Shown here piece after piece: positions 18,695-27,101 of a DNA stretch of 64,000 bases. Source of the DNA: Mesorhizobium metallidurans STM 2683 (lineage in GTDB: Bacteria > Pseudomonadota > Alphaproteobacteria > Rhizobiales > Rhizobiaceae). How positions within the stretch are numbered: the stretch's first letter is position 1; the number at the start of each line of letters is the position of its first letter. The notes beneath the pieces are model-generated. The model searched no databases. It worked only from the letters and a program-made list of their open reading frames with translations, and had not been told where the DNA came from. The stretch lies in NCBI RefSeq assembly GCF_000350085.1, contig NZ_CAUM01000146.1, positions 80,810 to 144,809 on the forward strand. The letters run 5' to 3'. The position numbers were made by a program, and so were the translations under genes.

Positions 18695-20143
18695 TCACTG
18701 AAAATCGAAGGCGCTCAGTCCGGTCACCATCTCATCGAGGCCGAGCGGGCGCGTGACCGGCGGCTCGGCGCGGGCGAGGCAGCCGATGCGTTCACAGAGC
18801 CGGCAGGCGGGGCCTATCGGTGTAGCCGGATTGGTTCCCTGTCCAGGCTTTGCGGCGGCAGCCACACCCGGCAGTGCCGCGCCGTAGACGATCTCGTCGC
18901 GAAAGCCGATGTCGCAGCCCAGCAGAAGTGCCGTGCGGCGCGGGCGTTCCGCAAACGCGCCCTGCGGCCCTTCGAGCGTGCGGGCGACGCACAGGAACTC
19001 GGCGCCATCGGGCATTTCCACCGCCTCGACGAAGATCTGGCCGGGCTGGGCAAAGGCAGCATGGACAGGCAGTTTCGGGCAGCCGCCGCCGAAGCGGCTC
19101 TGCGGAAAGCCCTGGCTGCCCGCCTTGCGGAAGCGGTTGCCGGCATTGTCGACCTCCAGCATGAAGAACGGTATGCCCGACGCGCCCGGCCGCTGCAGCA
19201 TGGTCAGGCGGTTCGCGGCCTGCTCAAAGGAGACGCCGAAGCGCGAACGCAACACGTCGATGTCATAGCGCGCGCGGTGGGCGGCCGCCTGAAAGGCCTG
19301 ATAAGGCATCATCAGCGCGTGGGCAGCGTAGCGGCCAAGTTCGAAGCGCGCCAGCCGGCGGGCCTCGTCCGTGGTCAGCTTCAGCGCCTGAATCTCGCCC
19401 GCCACCGCGACCGTCATGCGGATCAGGCAGGCCTCCATCGCCACTTCGCGCAACTGGTCGAACGGCGACAGGCGCTCGGACAGAAACAGGCGCTGCGAAT
19501 GGCGGTCGTAGCGGCGGCGCCAGTTCGGCATGGTGGCGACCGGCAGCACCTTGACGACGATGCCGTATTCGCGCTTCAGCCAGGCCTTCAGCGCACCGAA
19601 CAGATCGTCGCCGGGATCGAGCACCGATGTGAACGACTCGGCCTCCGCCTCGAGTGCGGTAAAATGGTTCGGCCGGCGCTCGAAAATCTCGTGCATTTCG
19701 TCGATCGGCAAGCGGGCGCCGGAAAGCGCGGTGGCCCTACCCTCCCGCGCCAGAAGCTCATTGAGATCGGAAAGCCGCTCAGCCTGCTCGCGATAGGCGC
19801 GGAACAGTTTTACCACCGCGGCGGACGCGTTGGGCGCCGCCTCGGCAAGCTCGATCAGCTCCTGGTCCCCCGGCAATTCGCCGACCAGCAACGGATCCGA
19901 GAAGACTTCCCGCAAGGCGGCGACCGCCCCTTTCGCCTCGCCTTGCAATTCGTGCGGGTCGACCTTGTAGACGGAAGCCAGCTTCAGGATCAACTGGACC
20001 GTCAGCGGTCGCTGGTTGCGCTCGATGAGATTGAGATAGGACGGCGAGATGCCGAGCCCTTCGGCCATCGCCGTCTGCGTCAGGCCCTTGGCGTTGCGGA
20101 TGCGGCGGATGCGCGGTCCGGCGAATATCTTTTGCTCGGCCAT
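18695..20143 (-). CDS. RamB/PccR-type transcriptional regulator (XRE HTH plus IrrE-like domain)
   Basis: A 482-residue regulator. Residues 8-65 form an XRE helix-turn-helix (GLTQTAMAEGLGISPSYLNLIERNQR). A middle IrrE/DUF955-like domain and a C-terminal DUF2083-type region with several cysteines (ACRLCERIGC) follow, the layout of short-chain-acyl-CoA-responsive regulators. Homologues control propionate or acetate genes; RamB in Paracoccus acts on the adjacent isocitrate lyase gene. Here it diverges from aceA, with TTTACA repeats and a palindrome next to its own start, so it probably regulates aceA and itself. The start at 20143 gives the standard N-terminus MAEQKIFAGPRIRRIR; the open frame upstream is not family-like. 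Confidence 0.9.
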   Translation of the reverse strand: MAEQKIFAGPRIRRIRNAKGLTQTAMAEGLGISPSYLNLIERNQRPLTVQLILKLASVYKVDPHELQGEAKGAVAALREVFSDPLLVGELPGDQELIELAEAAPNASAAVVKLFRAYREQAERLSDLNELLAREGRATALSGARLPIDEMHEIFERRPNHFTALEAEAESFTSVLDPGDDLFGALKAWLKREYGIVVKVLPVATMPNWRRRYDRHSQRLFLSERLSPFDQLREVAMEACLIRMTVAVAGEIQALKLTTDEARRLARFELGRYAAHALMMPYQAFQAAAHRARYDIDVLRSRFGVSFEQAANRLTMLQRPGASGIPFFMLEVDNAGNRFRKAGSQGFPQSRFGGGCPKLPVHAAFAQPGQIFVEAVEMPDGAEFLCVARTLEGPQGAFAERPRRTALLLGCDIGFRDEIVYGAALPGVAAAAKPGQGTNPATPIGPACRLCERIGCLARAEPPVTRPLGLDEMVTGLSAFDFQ

Positions 20144-20149
20144 GGTCCC

Positions 20150-20213
20150 TTTACACGAATTTACAATGAAGTCGAACTTCGACTTTGCGAGTTGAGTCTT
20201 TACAAGATTTACA
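20150..20213. promoter_or_regulatory. Probable operators of the RamB-like regulator
   Basis: Four direct TTTACA copies occur in two pairs, at 20150/20160 and 20199/20208. They flank a 17-bp palindrome AAGTCGAAcTTCGACTT (20169-20185). An inverted TGTAAA lies at 20305 nearer aceA. PccR-family proteins bind paired TTTGCAA-like repeats, so these sites are good candidates. Confidence 0.55.
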
Positions 20214-20389
20214 AAATTACAGCCGCACGCTGTCAAACGCAACACAGATTTTCTCTTATTTTCCGGTTTATCCCCTAGTTCTTCTGGCCAATTTTGCAAT
20301 GCAATGTAAATGATGTCACATCCGACGACGCGATGTTTTCCATGACCTGGCGTTCTCAAAACCCGACACAGACCCATTCGGAGTGACCG

Positions 20390-21679
20390 ATGACTGATTT
20401 TTACAACCTCGTCCCCTCGGCACCGGAAGGCCGGTTTGACGGTATCGAACGGCCCTATTCGACCGAAGATGTGAAGCGGTTGCGCGGTTCGGTCCAGATC
20501 CGCCAGAGCCTCGCCGAGATGGGCGCCAACCGGTTGTGGAAGCTCATCCACGAGGAGGATTTCGTCAACGCGCTCGGCGCCATGTCGGGCAACCAGGCGA
20601 TGCAGCAGGTGCGGGCCGGCCTGAAGGCAATCTATCTGTCGGGCTGGCAGGTCGCCGCCGACGCCAACACCGCATCAGCCATGTATCCGGACCAGTCGCT
20701 CTATCCCGCCAACGCGGCGCCTGAGCTCGTCAAGCGCATCAACCGCACGCTGCAGCGCGCCGACCAGATCGAGACCTCCGAAGGCAAGGGGCTTTCGGTC
20801 GACACCTGGTTCGCGCCGATCGTGGCCGATGCGGAGGCCGGCTTCGGCGGGCCGCTCAATGCCTTCGAGATCATGAAGGCCTTCATCGAGGCCGGTGCCG
20901 CCGGCGTCCATTATGAGGACCAGTTGGCGTCGGAGAAGAAATGCGGCCATCTCGGCGGCAAGGTGCTGATCCCGACCGCAGCACACATCCGCAACCTCAA
21001 CGCCGCGCGGCTTGCCGCCGACGTGATGGGGACGCCGACGCTGGTTGTCGCCCGCACCGACGCCGAAGCCGCTAAGCTGCTCACCTCCGACATCGACGAA
21101 CGCGACCAGCCCTTCGTCGATTATAGTGCGGGCCGCACGGTGGAGGGCTTCTATCAGGTCAGGAACGGCATCGAGCCCTGCATTGCGCGGGCTATCGCCT
21201 ACGCGCCTCATGCGGACCTGATCTGGTGCGAGACTTCCAAGCCGGATCTGGCGCAGGCAAAAAAATTCGCCGAGGGCGTGCGCAAACACCATCCGGGCAA
21301 GCTGCTCGCCTATAATTGCTCGCCGTCGTTCAACTGGAAGAAGAACCTCGACGACGCCACCATTGCCAGGTTCCAGAAGGAGCTCGGCGCCATGGGCTAC
21401 AAATTCCAGTTCATCACGCTGGCCGGTTTCCACCAGCTCAATTTTGGCATGTTCGAGCTCGCGCGCGGCTACAAGGCGCGGCAGATGGCTGCCTATTCCG
21501 AGTTGCAGGAAGCGGAGTTCGCGGCCGAAGCCCACGGCTACACGGCGACCAAGCATCAGCGCGAGGTCGGCACCGGTTATTTCGACGCCGTGTCCATGGC
21601 GATCACCGGCGGCCGATCCTCGACCACGGCCATGCATGAATCGACCGAGCATGCCCAGTTCAAGCCGGCCGCGGAATAG
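20390..21679 (+). CDS. aceA: Isocitrate lyase
   Basis: A 429-residue enzyme, the normal bacterial length, splitting isocitrate into glyoxylate and succinate in the glyoxylate shunt. KKCGHLGG carries the catalytic cysteine motif KKCGH; WCETSKPDL and AYNCSPSFNWKK are further conserved segments. ATG 20390 follows a GGAGTG ribosome site. The divergent RamB-like regulator and a small downstream gene complete the locus. No malate synthase gene lies in the window. Confidence 0.96.
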   Translation: MTDFYNLVPSAPEGRFDGIERPYSTEDVKRLRGSVQIRQSLAEMGANRLWKLIHEEDFVNALGAMSGNQAMQQVRAGLKAIYLSGWQVAADANTASAMYPDQSLYPANAAPELVKRINRTLQRADQIETSEGKGLSVDTWFAPIVADAEAGFGGPLNAFEIMKAFIEAGAAGVHYEDQLASEKKCGHLGGKVLIPTAAHIRNLNAARLAADVMGTPTLVVARTDAEAAKLLTSDIDERDQPFVDYSAGRTVEGFYQVRNGIEPCIARAIAYAPHADLIWCETSKPDLAQAKKFAEGVRKHHPGKLLAYNCSPSFNWKKNLDDATIARFQKELGAMGYKFQFITLAGFHQLNFGMFELARGYKARQMAAYSELQEAEFAAEAHGYTATKHQREVGTGYFDAVSMAITGGRSSTTAMHESTEHAQFKPAAE

Positions 21680-21732
21680 AAGAAACGCAACAACAGAGGA
21701 AACGCCCCAAAAGGGGTTCAAGGAGAAAACCA

Positions 21733-21975
21733 ATGGCATCGATCAGCCGCGTCAAGGAACGGGCCGAAGAACAGGCCACCACCATGAATGTCGACCAGCA
21801 GGCGACCATCCGCATGCTGGCGAATGACCTGCACAGACTCAACCAGTCCGTCATGAAGGCGGTCGAGGCCGGCGTGTCGGTGGAGCTGGTACGCTCGGCA
21901 AGACACCATGGCGGCGACGGCAATTGGGGCGACCTGCTGATCCCGGTGATCGTCACGCAGCGGAACCAAGGCTGA
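21733..21975 (+). CDS. Small conserved protein downstream of aceA
   Basis: An 80-residue soluble protein with a strong AAGGAG site, 53 bases after aceA, so probably cotranscribed. The N-terminal half is helical (RVKERAEEQATTMNVDQQATIRMLANDLHRLNQSVMKAVEAG), the C-terminal part has RSARHHGGDGNWGDLLIPVIV. I do not recognise a characterised family. A terminator follows directly. Confidence 0.72.
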   Translation: MASISRVKERAEEQATTMNVDQQATIRMLANDLHRLNQSVMKAVEAGVSVELVRSARHHGGDGNWGDLLIPVIVTQRNQG

Positions 21976-21997
21976 TCGAAACCGATGAATTCGCGCC

Positions 21998-22025
21998 TCA
22001 CCTGCGCAGTTTTTCTGCGCAGGTG
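21998..22025 (+). terminator. Terminator of the aceA transcript
   Basis: Perfect 12-bp stem TCACCTGCGCAG / CTGCGCAGGTGA with a TTTT-containing loop, followed by ATTTCGTTT. Confidence 0.75.
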
Positions 22026-22188
22026 AATTTCGTTTCACAACCCTTCACGCCATGCCAAGATTAAAGATTTAACTTATATTTTATCGCTTACAGCAACATC
22101 TTCGAAACCCGCCGTTTCAACTTGACATGGGACACGATCTCACGCCAATTGTCGCTCTGATTTCAACTCTGCATTGAAACAGCGACGA

Positions 22189-22665
22189 ATGGTTGTCCTG
22201 CCCATGCGCCCCGTGAATCGCGAGACCAAGACTGCAAGCCACCTGACTTTGGTGAGCCGGAACGGGCAGTCCGAGATGCTCGCGGACTTTACCCGCGTGC
22301 TCGTCGTCGGAAAATCGCCGGTCAACCGGGTGGTGGTGTCGAAAATAGTTGAACGATCCGGGCTGAAACCCATCTCGGAATCGCCCGAAACGGCGGCAGC
22401 GGCGTTGCGATCGTTCATTCCCGGCGCTGTCGTCCTCGATGGCGGAGCCGACAACAAGGACTGCGACTCGCTGCTGTCCGGTATCGGCACGCTGCGACGG
22501 ACATCGGGCAAGTCGCTCCCTTCGGTGATCCTGCTTTCAACCAAGAATGGCACTCCGGAGAGCCTGGGCTTGTCGAGCGTTGTCGACGTGGTGGTGGTCA
22601 AGCCGATCACCCCCGAACGGCTGCAACCGGTGATCGACCACCTGATCGGGCTCGGGCGCAGCTAG
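22189..22665 (+). CDS. Degenerate receiver-domain protein
   Basis: A 158-residue protein whose residues from about 35 on follow the CheY fold: RVLVVGKSPVNRVVVSKIVERSG, VVLDGGADNKDCD with a likely phosphoacceptor-position Asp, SVILLSTKNG, and VVVVKPITPERL with the conserved Lys-Pro. The acidic pair normally after strand 1 is replaced (VVGKS), so metal binding and phosphorylation may be weak or lost. There is no output domain. No strong ribosome site marks the start; ATG 22189 and 22204 are both possible. It stands alone. Confidence 0.65.
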   Translation: MVVLPMRPVNRETKTASHLTLVSRNGQSEMLADFTRVLVVGKSPVNRVVVSKIVERSGLKPISESPETAAAALRSFIPGAVVLDGGADNKDCDSLLSGIGTLRRTSGKSLPSVILLSTKNGTPESLGLSSVVDVVVVKPITPERLQPVIDHLIGLGRS

Positions 22666-22767
22666 AGCATTTTGCAGCCAAGTGGAATCACTTGGCGTCG
22701 CACAAATGCGGCTAAAACAAACAGATAGAGCGGGATGCCCGTTCAATCCAAATGCATTCCGCTCTAG
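22662..22767. repeat. Compound palindromic intergenic element bounded by CTAGAGC/GCTCTAG
   Basis: Ends CTAGAGC (22662) and GCTCTAG (22761) are inverted. Inside are an 8-bp hairpin GCCAAGTG/CACTTGGC and a second imperfect stem GAGCGGGATGC/GCATTCCGCTC. It overlaps the stop of the receiver gene and fills the gap to the HAD gene. A related AGAGCGGATTC half occurs at 44165. Confidence 0.6.
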
Positions 22768-22780
22768 GCGAGGTTGACCG

Positions 22781-23497
22781 TCAACCGGCTTTCCCGATGC
22801 TTTCCATCAGCCCGGGCAGTTCCGACAGATCGGCTATCCGGCGGAAGCGAGGTGCCGCAACCGGCGGCTCGACATGTTCCAGCACCCAGGTCAGTTCATG
22901 CGGCACGTGGACACCCCAACCGCCGGCCTCGATGGCCGGCACTACGTCCGACTTCAGCGAGTTGCCAACCATCATGCTTTTTTCCGGGCCATCGCCGTGG
23001 CGGCTGAAGATCCTGGCATAGGTGGCCGCGCTCTTGTCGCTGACGATCTCGACCGCCTCGAACAGATCTCCAAGGCCCGATTGCGCCAGCTTCCGCTCCT
23101 GGTCGAAGAGGTCGCCCTTGGTGATCAGCAGCAGGCGGTACGCACCTGCCAGCTTTTCCACGGTTTCGCGCGCATGGGGCAGCGCCTCGATCGGATGGCC
23201 AAGCATGTCGCGGCCCGCGGCAAGAATTTCGGCGATGACCGAGGCTTGCGCACGGCCTTCGGTGATCTCGATCGCCGTCTCGATCATCGACAGCGTAAAT
23301 CCCTTGATGCCGAAACCGTAGATTGCGAGATTGCGCTTCTCGGCTTCCAGCAATCGTGCCGATATATGCCCCTCCTCGGCGTGGTCGGCGAGCAGCGCGG
23401 CAAAGCGCTTCTCGGTCAGGCGGAAGAACTGTTCGTTCTGCCAGAGCGTGTCATCGGCATCGAAGCCGATCGTGGTCAATTGGGCATTGTTCTGCAT
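22781..23497 (-). CDS. HAD family hydrolase
   Basis: A 238-residue HAD phosphatase-like protein. Motif I is DADDT (Asp13, Asp15), motif II lies in LLLITKGD, and motif III/IV is KSMMVGNSLKSDVVPAIEAGG. It has a helical cap between about residues 25 and 100. Substrate unknown. It is monocistronic and divergent from the glutamine-synthetase-like gene. Confidence 0.85.
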   Translation of the reverse strand: MQNNAQLTTIGFDADDTLWQNEQFFRLTEKRFAALLADHAEEGHISARLLEAEKRNLAIYGFGIKGFTLSMIETAIEITEGRAQASVIAEILAAGRDMLGHPIEALPHARETVEKLAGAYRLLLITKGDLFDQERKLAQSGLGDLFEAVEIVSDKSAATYARIFSRHGDGPEKSMMVGNSLKSDVVPAIEAGGWGVHVPHELTWVLEHVEPPVAAPRFRRIADLSELPGLMESIGKAG

Positions 23498-23654
23498 TCG
23501 ATGTCTTCTACTGAAACCGGGACGCTAGTTCACGGGAGGCCGAACCTAAGCTGCCCGTGGCGATTTTCAACCGTGCAGGCGATACGGGCCGGCTCCCCTT
23601 CCCTTCCATCACCGGCCCCGGCTATACTCCAAAATCCGCAACCCAATCTGGTGA

Positions 23655-25091
23655 ATGATGCCGCCTGCAAAAAAGGAAGTCCGTCCGTCGAGCCGCGGAG
23701 GACGTGCCCGCACGCCTGCGTTCGTGAAAAATCTGCGGGGCGTGAAGAACTGGAAGGAAGTCAGCGCCTGGCTGGAATGGCGCGGCATCGAGGACATCGA
23801 ATGCATCACGCCCGACCAGGCCGGCGTTGCGCGCGGCAAGATGATGCCATCGAAGAAATTCACCTCCAACACCTCGCTGGCGCTGCCTTCGGCGGTATTC
23901 ATGACGACGATTTCCGGCGGCTATCCGGAGGACGGCAACGGCTTCCACTATCCGGAGGACGACGGCGACCTCAAGCTGATGCCGGATCTTTCCACGCTGA
24001 CCGTGGTGCCGTGGGAAGAGGATCCAACGGCGGCGGTCATTTGCGACCTCGTCCACCAGGACGGCCGATCGGTCGAGTTCACGCCGCGCAACGTGCTGAG
24101 GCGCGTGCTTGCCGCCTACGACAAGCGCGGGCTGAAGCCGGTGGTGGCGCCCGAGATCGAATTCTACCTGGTGCGCAAGAATCCCGACCCGGACTACCCG
24201 CTGACCCCGCCCGTCGGACGGTCCGGACGGCCGATCGGTGGCGGCGCCGGCTATTCGATCGCCGGCGTCAACGAGTTCGACGAACTGATCGACGACATCT
24301 ACCATTTTTCCGAGAGCCAGGGCCTGGAGATCGACACGCTGATCCATGAGGAGGGAGCCGGCCAGCTCGAGATCAATCTGCGCCATGGCGATCCGATCGA
24401 ACTCGCCGACCAGGTGTTCATGTTCAAGCGCACCATTCGCGAGGCGGCGCTGAAGCATGAGATCTATGCCACCTTCATGGCCAAACCCATCCAGGGCCAG
24501 CCCGGTTCGGCGATGCACATCCATCAGTCGATTATCGACAAGAAGAGCGGCAAGAACGTCTTTTCGGCCGAGGACGGCTCGGAGACCGACGATTTCTTCC
24601 ATTTCATCGGCGGCATGCAGAAACATGTGCCGAACGCGCTGGTGATGTTTGCACCCTATGTCAATTCCTACCGCCGGCTGACGCAGTCGGCTTCGGCGCC
24701 GGTCAACAACAAATGGGGCTACGACAACCGCACCACCGCCTTCCGCGTTCCGCGCTCCGACCCGGCGGCCCGACGCGTCGAAAACCGCATTCCCTCTTCC
24801 GATGCCAATCCCTATCTGGCGCTGGCCGCATCGCTCGCCTGCGGCCTGATCGGCATGACCAACAAGATCAAGGCCGAGCCGCCTGTGCTGACGACCGCCA
24901 ATGCGGACCAGATCGACCTGCCGCGCAGCCTGCTGGAAGCCGTCGACCTGTTCGAGGCCGACGAGGAACTCGGCACGCTGCTCGGCAAGTCCTTCGTCGC
25001 GACCTTTGCGGCGATCAAGCGGGCGGAATTCGAAACCTTCATGGAAGTGATCAGCCCGTGGGAGCGGGAGTATCTGCTGCTGAACGTTTAG
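23655..25091 (+). CDS. Glutamine synthetase-like ligase, probable gamma-glutamylpolyamine synthetase
   Basis: A 478-residue protein of the glutamine synthetase fold. Conserved segments are VVAPEIEFYLV, EEGAGQLEINL, GSAMHIHQS (ATP-site histidines) and NKWGYDNRTTAFRVPRSDPAARRVENRIP. Like PuuA-type enzymes it lacks the adenylylation-site region of GlnA and is followed by an FAD oxidoreductase of the PuuB type. It would couple glutamate to putrescine or a related amine. The small four-helix-bundle gene and repeats separate it from its presumed partner. Start ATG 23655 or 23658. Confidence 0.82.
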   Translation: MMPPAKKEVRPSSRGGRARTPAFVKNLRGVKNWKEVSAWLEWRGIEDIECITPDQAGVARGKMMPSKKFTSNTSLALPSAVFMTTISGGYPEDGNGFHYPEDDGDLKLMPDLSTLTVVPWEEDPTAAVICDLVHQDGRSVEFTPRNVLRRVLAAYDKRGLKPVVAPEIEFYLVRKNPDPDYPLTPPVGRSGRPIGGGAGYSIAGVNEFDELIDDIYHFSESQGLEIDTLIHEEGAGQLEINLRHGDPIELADQVFMFKRTIREAALKHEIYATFMAKPIQGQPGSAMHIHQSIIDKKSGKNVFSAEDGSETDDFFHFIGGMQKHVPNALVMFAPYVNSYRRLTQSASAPVNNKWGYDNRTTAFRVPRSDPAARRVENRIPSSDANPYLALAASLACGLIGMTNKIKAEPPVLTTANADQIDLPRSLLEAVDLFEADEELGTLLGKSFVATFAAIKRAEFETFMEVISPWEREYLLLNV

Positions 25092-25094
25092 GGG

Positions 25095-25118
25095 AGTAGG
25101 GCAGTACGGCAGTAGGGG
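25095..25118. repeat. Left copy of 8-bp repeat (AGTAGGGC)n
   Basis: Three 8-base units, AGTAGGGC, AGTACGGC and AGTAGGGG, begin 3 bases after the ligase stop. They are the reverse complement of the tandem array on the other side of the four-helix-bundle gene. Confidence 0.75.
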
Positions 25119-25128
25119 GCGGCATGTG

Positions 25129-25494
25129 ATGGCGAAGATCGAGTCCTACAGGGATCTGATCGTCTGGCAGCAGGCGATGGACCTGGCAGTATCAATCTAT
25201 GAAGCGACACGAGCTTGGCCGAAAAACGAACTCTATGGAGTGACAGGTCAGGCGCGTCGGGCAGCTACCTCCGTGCCTGCCAACATCGCTGAGGGTTACG
25301 GCCGAGAGAGCCGAGCTTGCTACCAGCAATTTCTCAGGATCGCCCAAGGATCGCTGAAGGAACTGGAGACGCATCTTATGATTGCGCACCGTGTCGGAAT
25401 CGCCACGCGCGAGGCGGTCGAACCCTTGATGAACCGCAGCGAGAGCGTAGGGACGCTCTTGCGCCTTCTGATCCGCAAATTGTCACCTGAATAG
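25129..25494 (+). CDS. Four-helix-bundle protein (S23 / 23S rRNA intervening-sequence type)
   Basis: A 121-residue helical protein. SYRDLIVWQQAMDLAVSIYE and QARRAATSVPANIAEGYGRES...FLRIAQGSLKELETHL are the conserved signatures of the S23 family, which includes proteins from 23S rRNA intervening sequences and the Avd accessory protein of diversity-generating retroelements. No rRNA or reverse transcriptase is nearby. The gene is boxed between inverted 8-bp repeats and sits between two genes that usually work together, so it looks like an inserted cassette. Function unknown. Confidence 0.85.
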   Translation: MAKIESYRDLIVWQQAMDLAVSIYEATRAWPKNELYGVTGQARRAATSVPANIAEGYGRESRACYQQFLRIAQGSLKELETHLMIAHRVGIATREAVEPLMNRSESVGTLLRLLIRKLSPE

Positions 25495-25497
25495 CTT

Positions 25498-25578
25498 CTA
25501 CCCTACTGCCCTACTGCCCTACTGCCCTACTGCCCTACTGCCCTACTGCCCTACTGCCCTACTGCCCTACTGCCCTAC
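25498..25578. repeat. Tandem array of CCCTACTG (9 full units)
   Basis: Nine perfect 8-base units fill 25501-25572, with a partial unit on each side. The array ends 12 bases before the ATG of the FAD oxidoreductase. Its unit is the reverse complement of the repeat at 25095. The copy number of such arrays is often unstable. Confidence 0.92.
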
Positions 25579-25590
25579 CTGTCGGTCATC

Positions 25591-26877
25591 ATGCCCTACC
25601 AATCCCCCATCTCTCCCGGCCGCTCCTGGTACGAGGATTCAGCGGGACCTCGGCCCGAGTACGCGGCGCTCGACGGCGACCGGACATGCGACGTGGTCAT
25701 CGTCGGTGGCGGTTTCACCGGCCTGTCGGCGGCTGCCCATCTGGCCAAGGCCGGCGCCAATGTCGTGCTGACCGAGGCGCATCGTTTCGGCGATGGCGCA
25801 TCCGGCCGCAATGGCGGCCAGCTTGGGACGGGCCAGCGTGCCTGGGCCGAGGAAATGGAGGCCGAATACGGGTTTTCCCGGGCCAAGGCGCTGTTCGACC
25901 TGGCGGAGGAGGCCAAGGCGCACCTCATCGAATTCGCCGCCGTCAACCGCATCGAGATCGACTATATGCCGGGCCAGATGTCGGTGGCGCACAAGAAGCG
26001 CCATGTCGACGACTACAAAGCGCATGCCGAGATCATGGCAAGCCGCTTCGGCTATTCGCATATTTCCTTCATGGATGCCAGGGAGACGGCGGAGCGGCTG
26101 GGATCGACCGCTTATTTCGGCGGCACCCGCGATACCGGCACCGGCCACATCCATCCGCTCAAGCTGGTGATCGGCACGGCAAAGGTAGCGGCTGAGGCGG
26201 GCGCGCAGCTGTTCGAGCAAACGCCGGCGACCGGCATCACCTCCGTCGGCGGCAAGGTCAATGTCACGACGCCGAAGGGCACGATTACAGCCGAGAAATG
26301 CCTGTTCGGCGTCAATGCCTATGGCGGCGCGCTGGAGCCGGTGAGTGCGGCGCACATCATGCCGATCGGCTCCTTCATCGGCGCGACGGTGCCGCTCGGG
26401 GCCGACACAAAAGTGCTGCCGGGCGGCGAGGCGGTCGACGATTCGCGCTTTGTCGTGCGCTATTTCCGCAAAACGAGGGATGGCCGGCTGCTGTTCGGCG
26501 GGCGCGAGATCTATGCGGTCAACGATCCGAAGGACATTCACATCCACATCCGCCGGCAGATAGCAGAGCTTTATCCCGACCTCAGGGATGTCGAGATCAC
26601 CCATGGCTGGGGCGGCTATGTCGGCATCACAGTGCCGAGGAAACCTTTCGTGCGCGAGGTGATGCCCAATGTGATTTCGATCGGCGGCTATTCCGGCCAC
26701 GGCGTGATGCTGTCGAACTTCTTCGGCAAGCTCTATGCAGAAACTGTTTCAGGCAACCGGGACCGGCTGAAACTGATAGAGGATCTGAAAATCCCGCCCT
26801 TTCCCGGCGGCCGGCGCTGGCGCACGCCTCTGCTCTTCCTCGCACTCAACTGGTTCGCCTTGAGGGACAGGATTTAA
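25591..26877 (+). CDS. FAD-dependent oxidoreductase, PuuB/gamma-glutamylputrescine oxidase-like
   Basis: A 428-residue DAO-family flavoprotein. The FAD-binding Rossmann motif is DVVIVGGGFTGLSAAAHLAKAGANVVLTEA (about residues 34-63); GDGASGRNGGQLGTGQR is a family signature, and VEITHGWGGYVGITVPRKPFV plus IGGYSGHGVMLSNFFGKL mark the C-terminal part. With the ligase at 23655 it fits the gamma-glutamylated putrescine route. The usual ribosome site is not visible because the tandem repeat array ends just upstream of the ATG. Confidence 0.85.
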   Translation: MPYQSPISPGRSWYEDSAGPRPEYAALDGDRTCDVVIVGGGFTGLSAAAHLAKAGANVVLTEAHRFGDGASGRNGGQLGTGQRAWAEEMEAEYGFSRAKALFDLAEEAKAHLIEFAAVNRIEIDYMPGQMSVAHKKRHVDDYKAHAEIMASRFGYSHISFMDARETAERLGSTAYFGGTRDTGTGHIHPLKLVIGTAKVAAEAGAQLFEQTPATGITSVGGKVNVTTPKGTITAEKCLFGVNAYGGALEPVSAAHIMPIGSFIGATVPLGADTKVLPGGEAVDDSRFVVRYFRKTRDGRLLFGGREIYAVNDPKDIHIHIRRQIAELYPDLRDVEITHGWGGYVGITVPRKPFVREVMPNVISIGGYSGHGVMLSNFFGKLYAETVSGNRDRLKLIEDLKIPPFPGGRRWRTPLLFLALNWFALRDRI

Positions 26878-27000
26878 CCACAGATTGCAGAAACCCTTGG
26901 CAAAACACCTTCCAAGCGTGCAGAATCGCTCGTAAAAGGCGCAGTGATGCCACAATCTGGGTTGAAAGATGCAGGCCGTGGGCAGTTAAGCGGGGCTTTT

Positions 27001-27026
27001 GCGGGCTTGCCCGCGCGTGTTTTTTT
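27001..27026 (+). terminator. Probable terminator after the FAD oxidoreductase
   Basis: GCGGGC/GCCCGC stem with a TT loop, then GCGTG and seven T residues at 27020-27026, in the 224-base gap before the SH3 gene. Confidence 0.5.
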
Positions 27027-27101
27027 GCGGACCGATGCCGATCGAATGCCGGCTTACCGGCACAGATCGAAAGAACATCGGCCGCAAATGGAGGTGGCAG
27101 A

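Noticed and set aside
25498..25578. Repeat array considered as a CRISPR
   Set aside because: Units are 8 bases long, contiguous and without spacers, and no cas genes are near.
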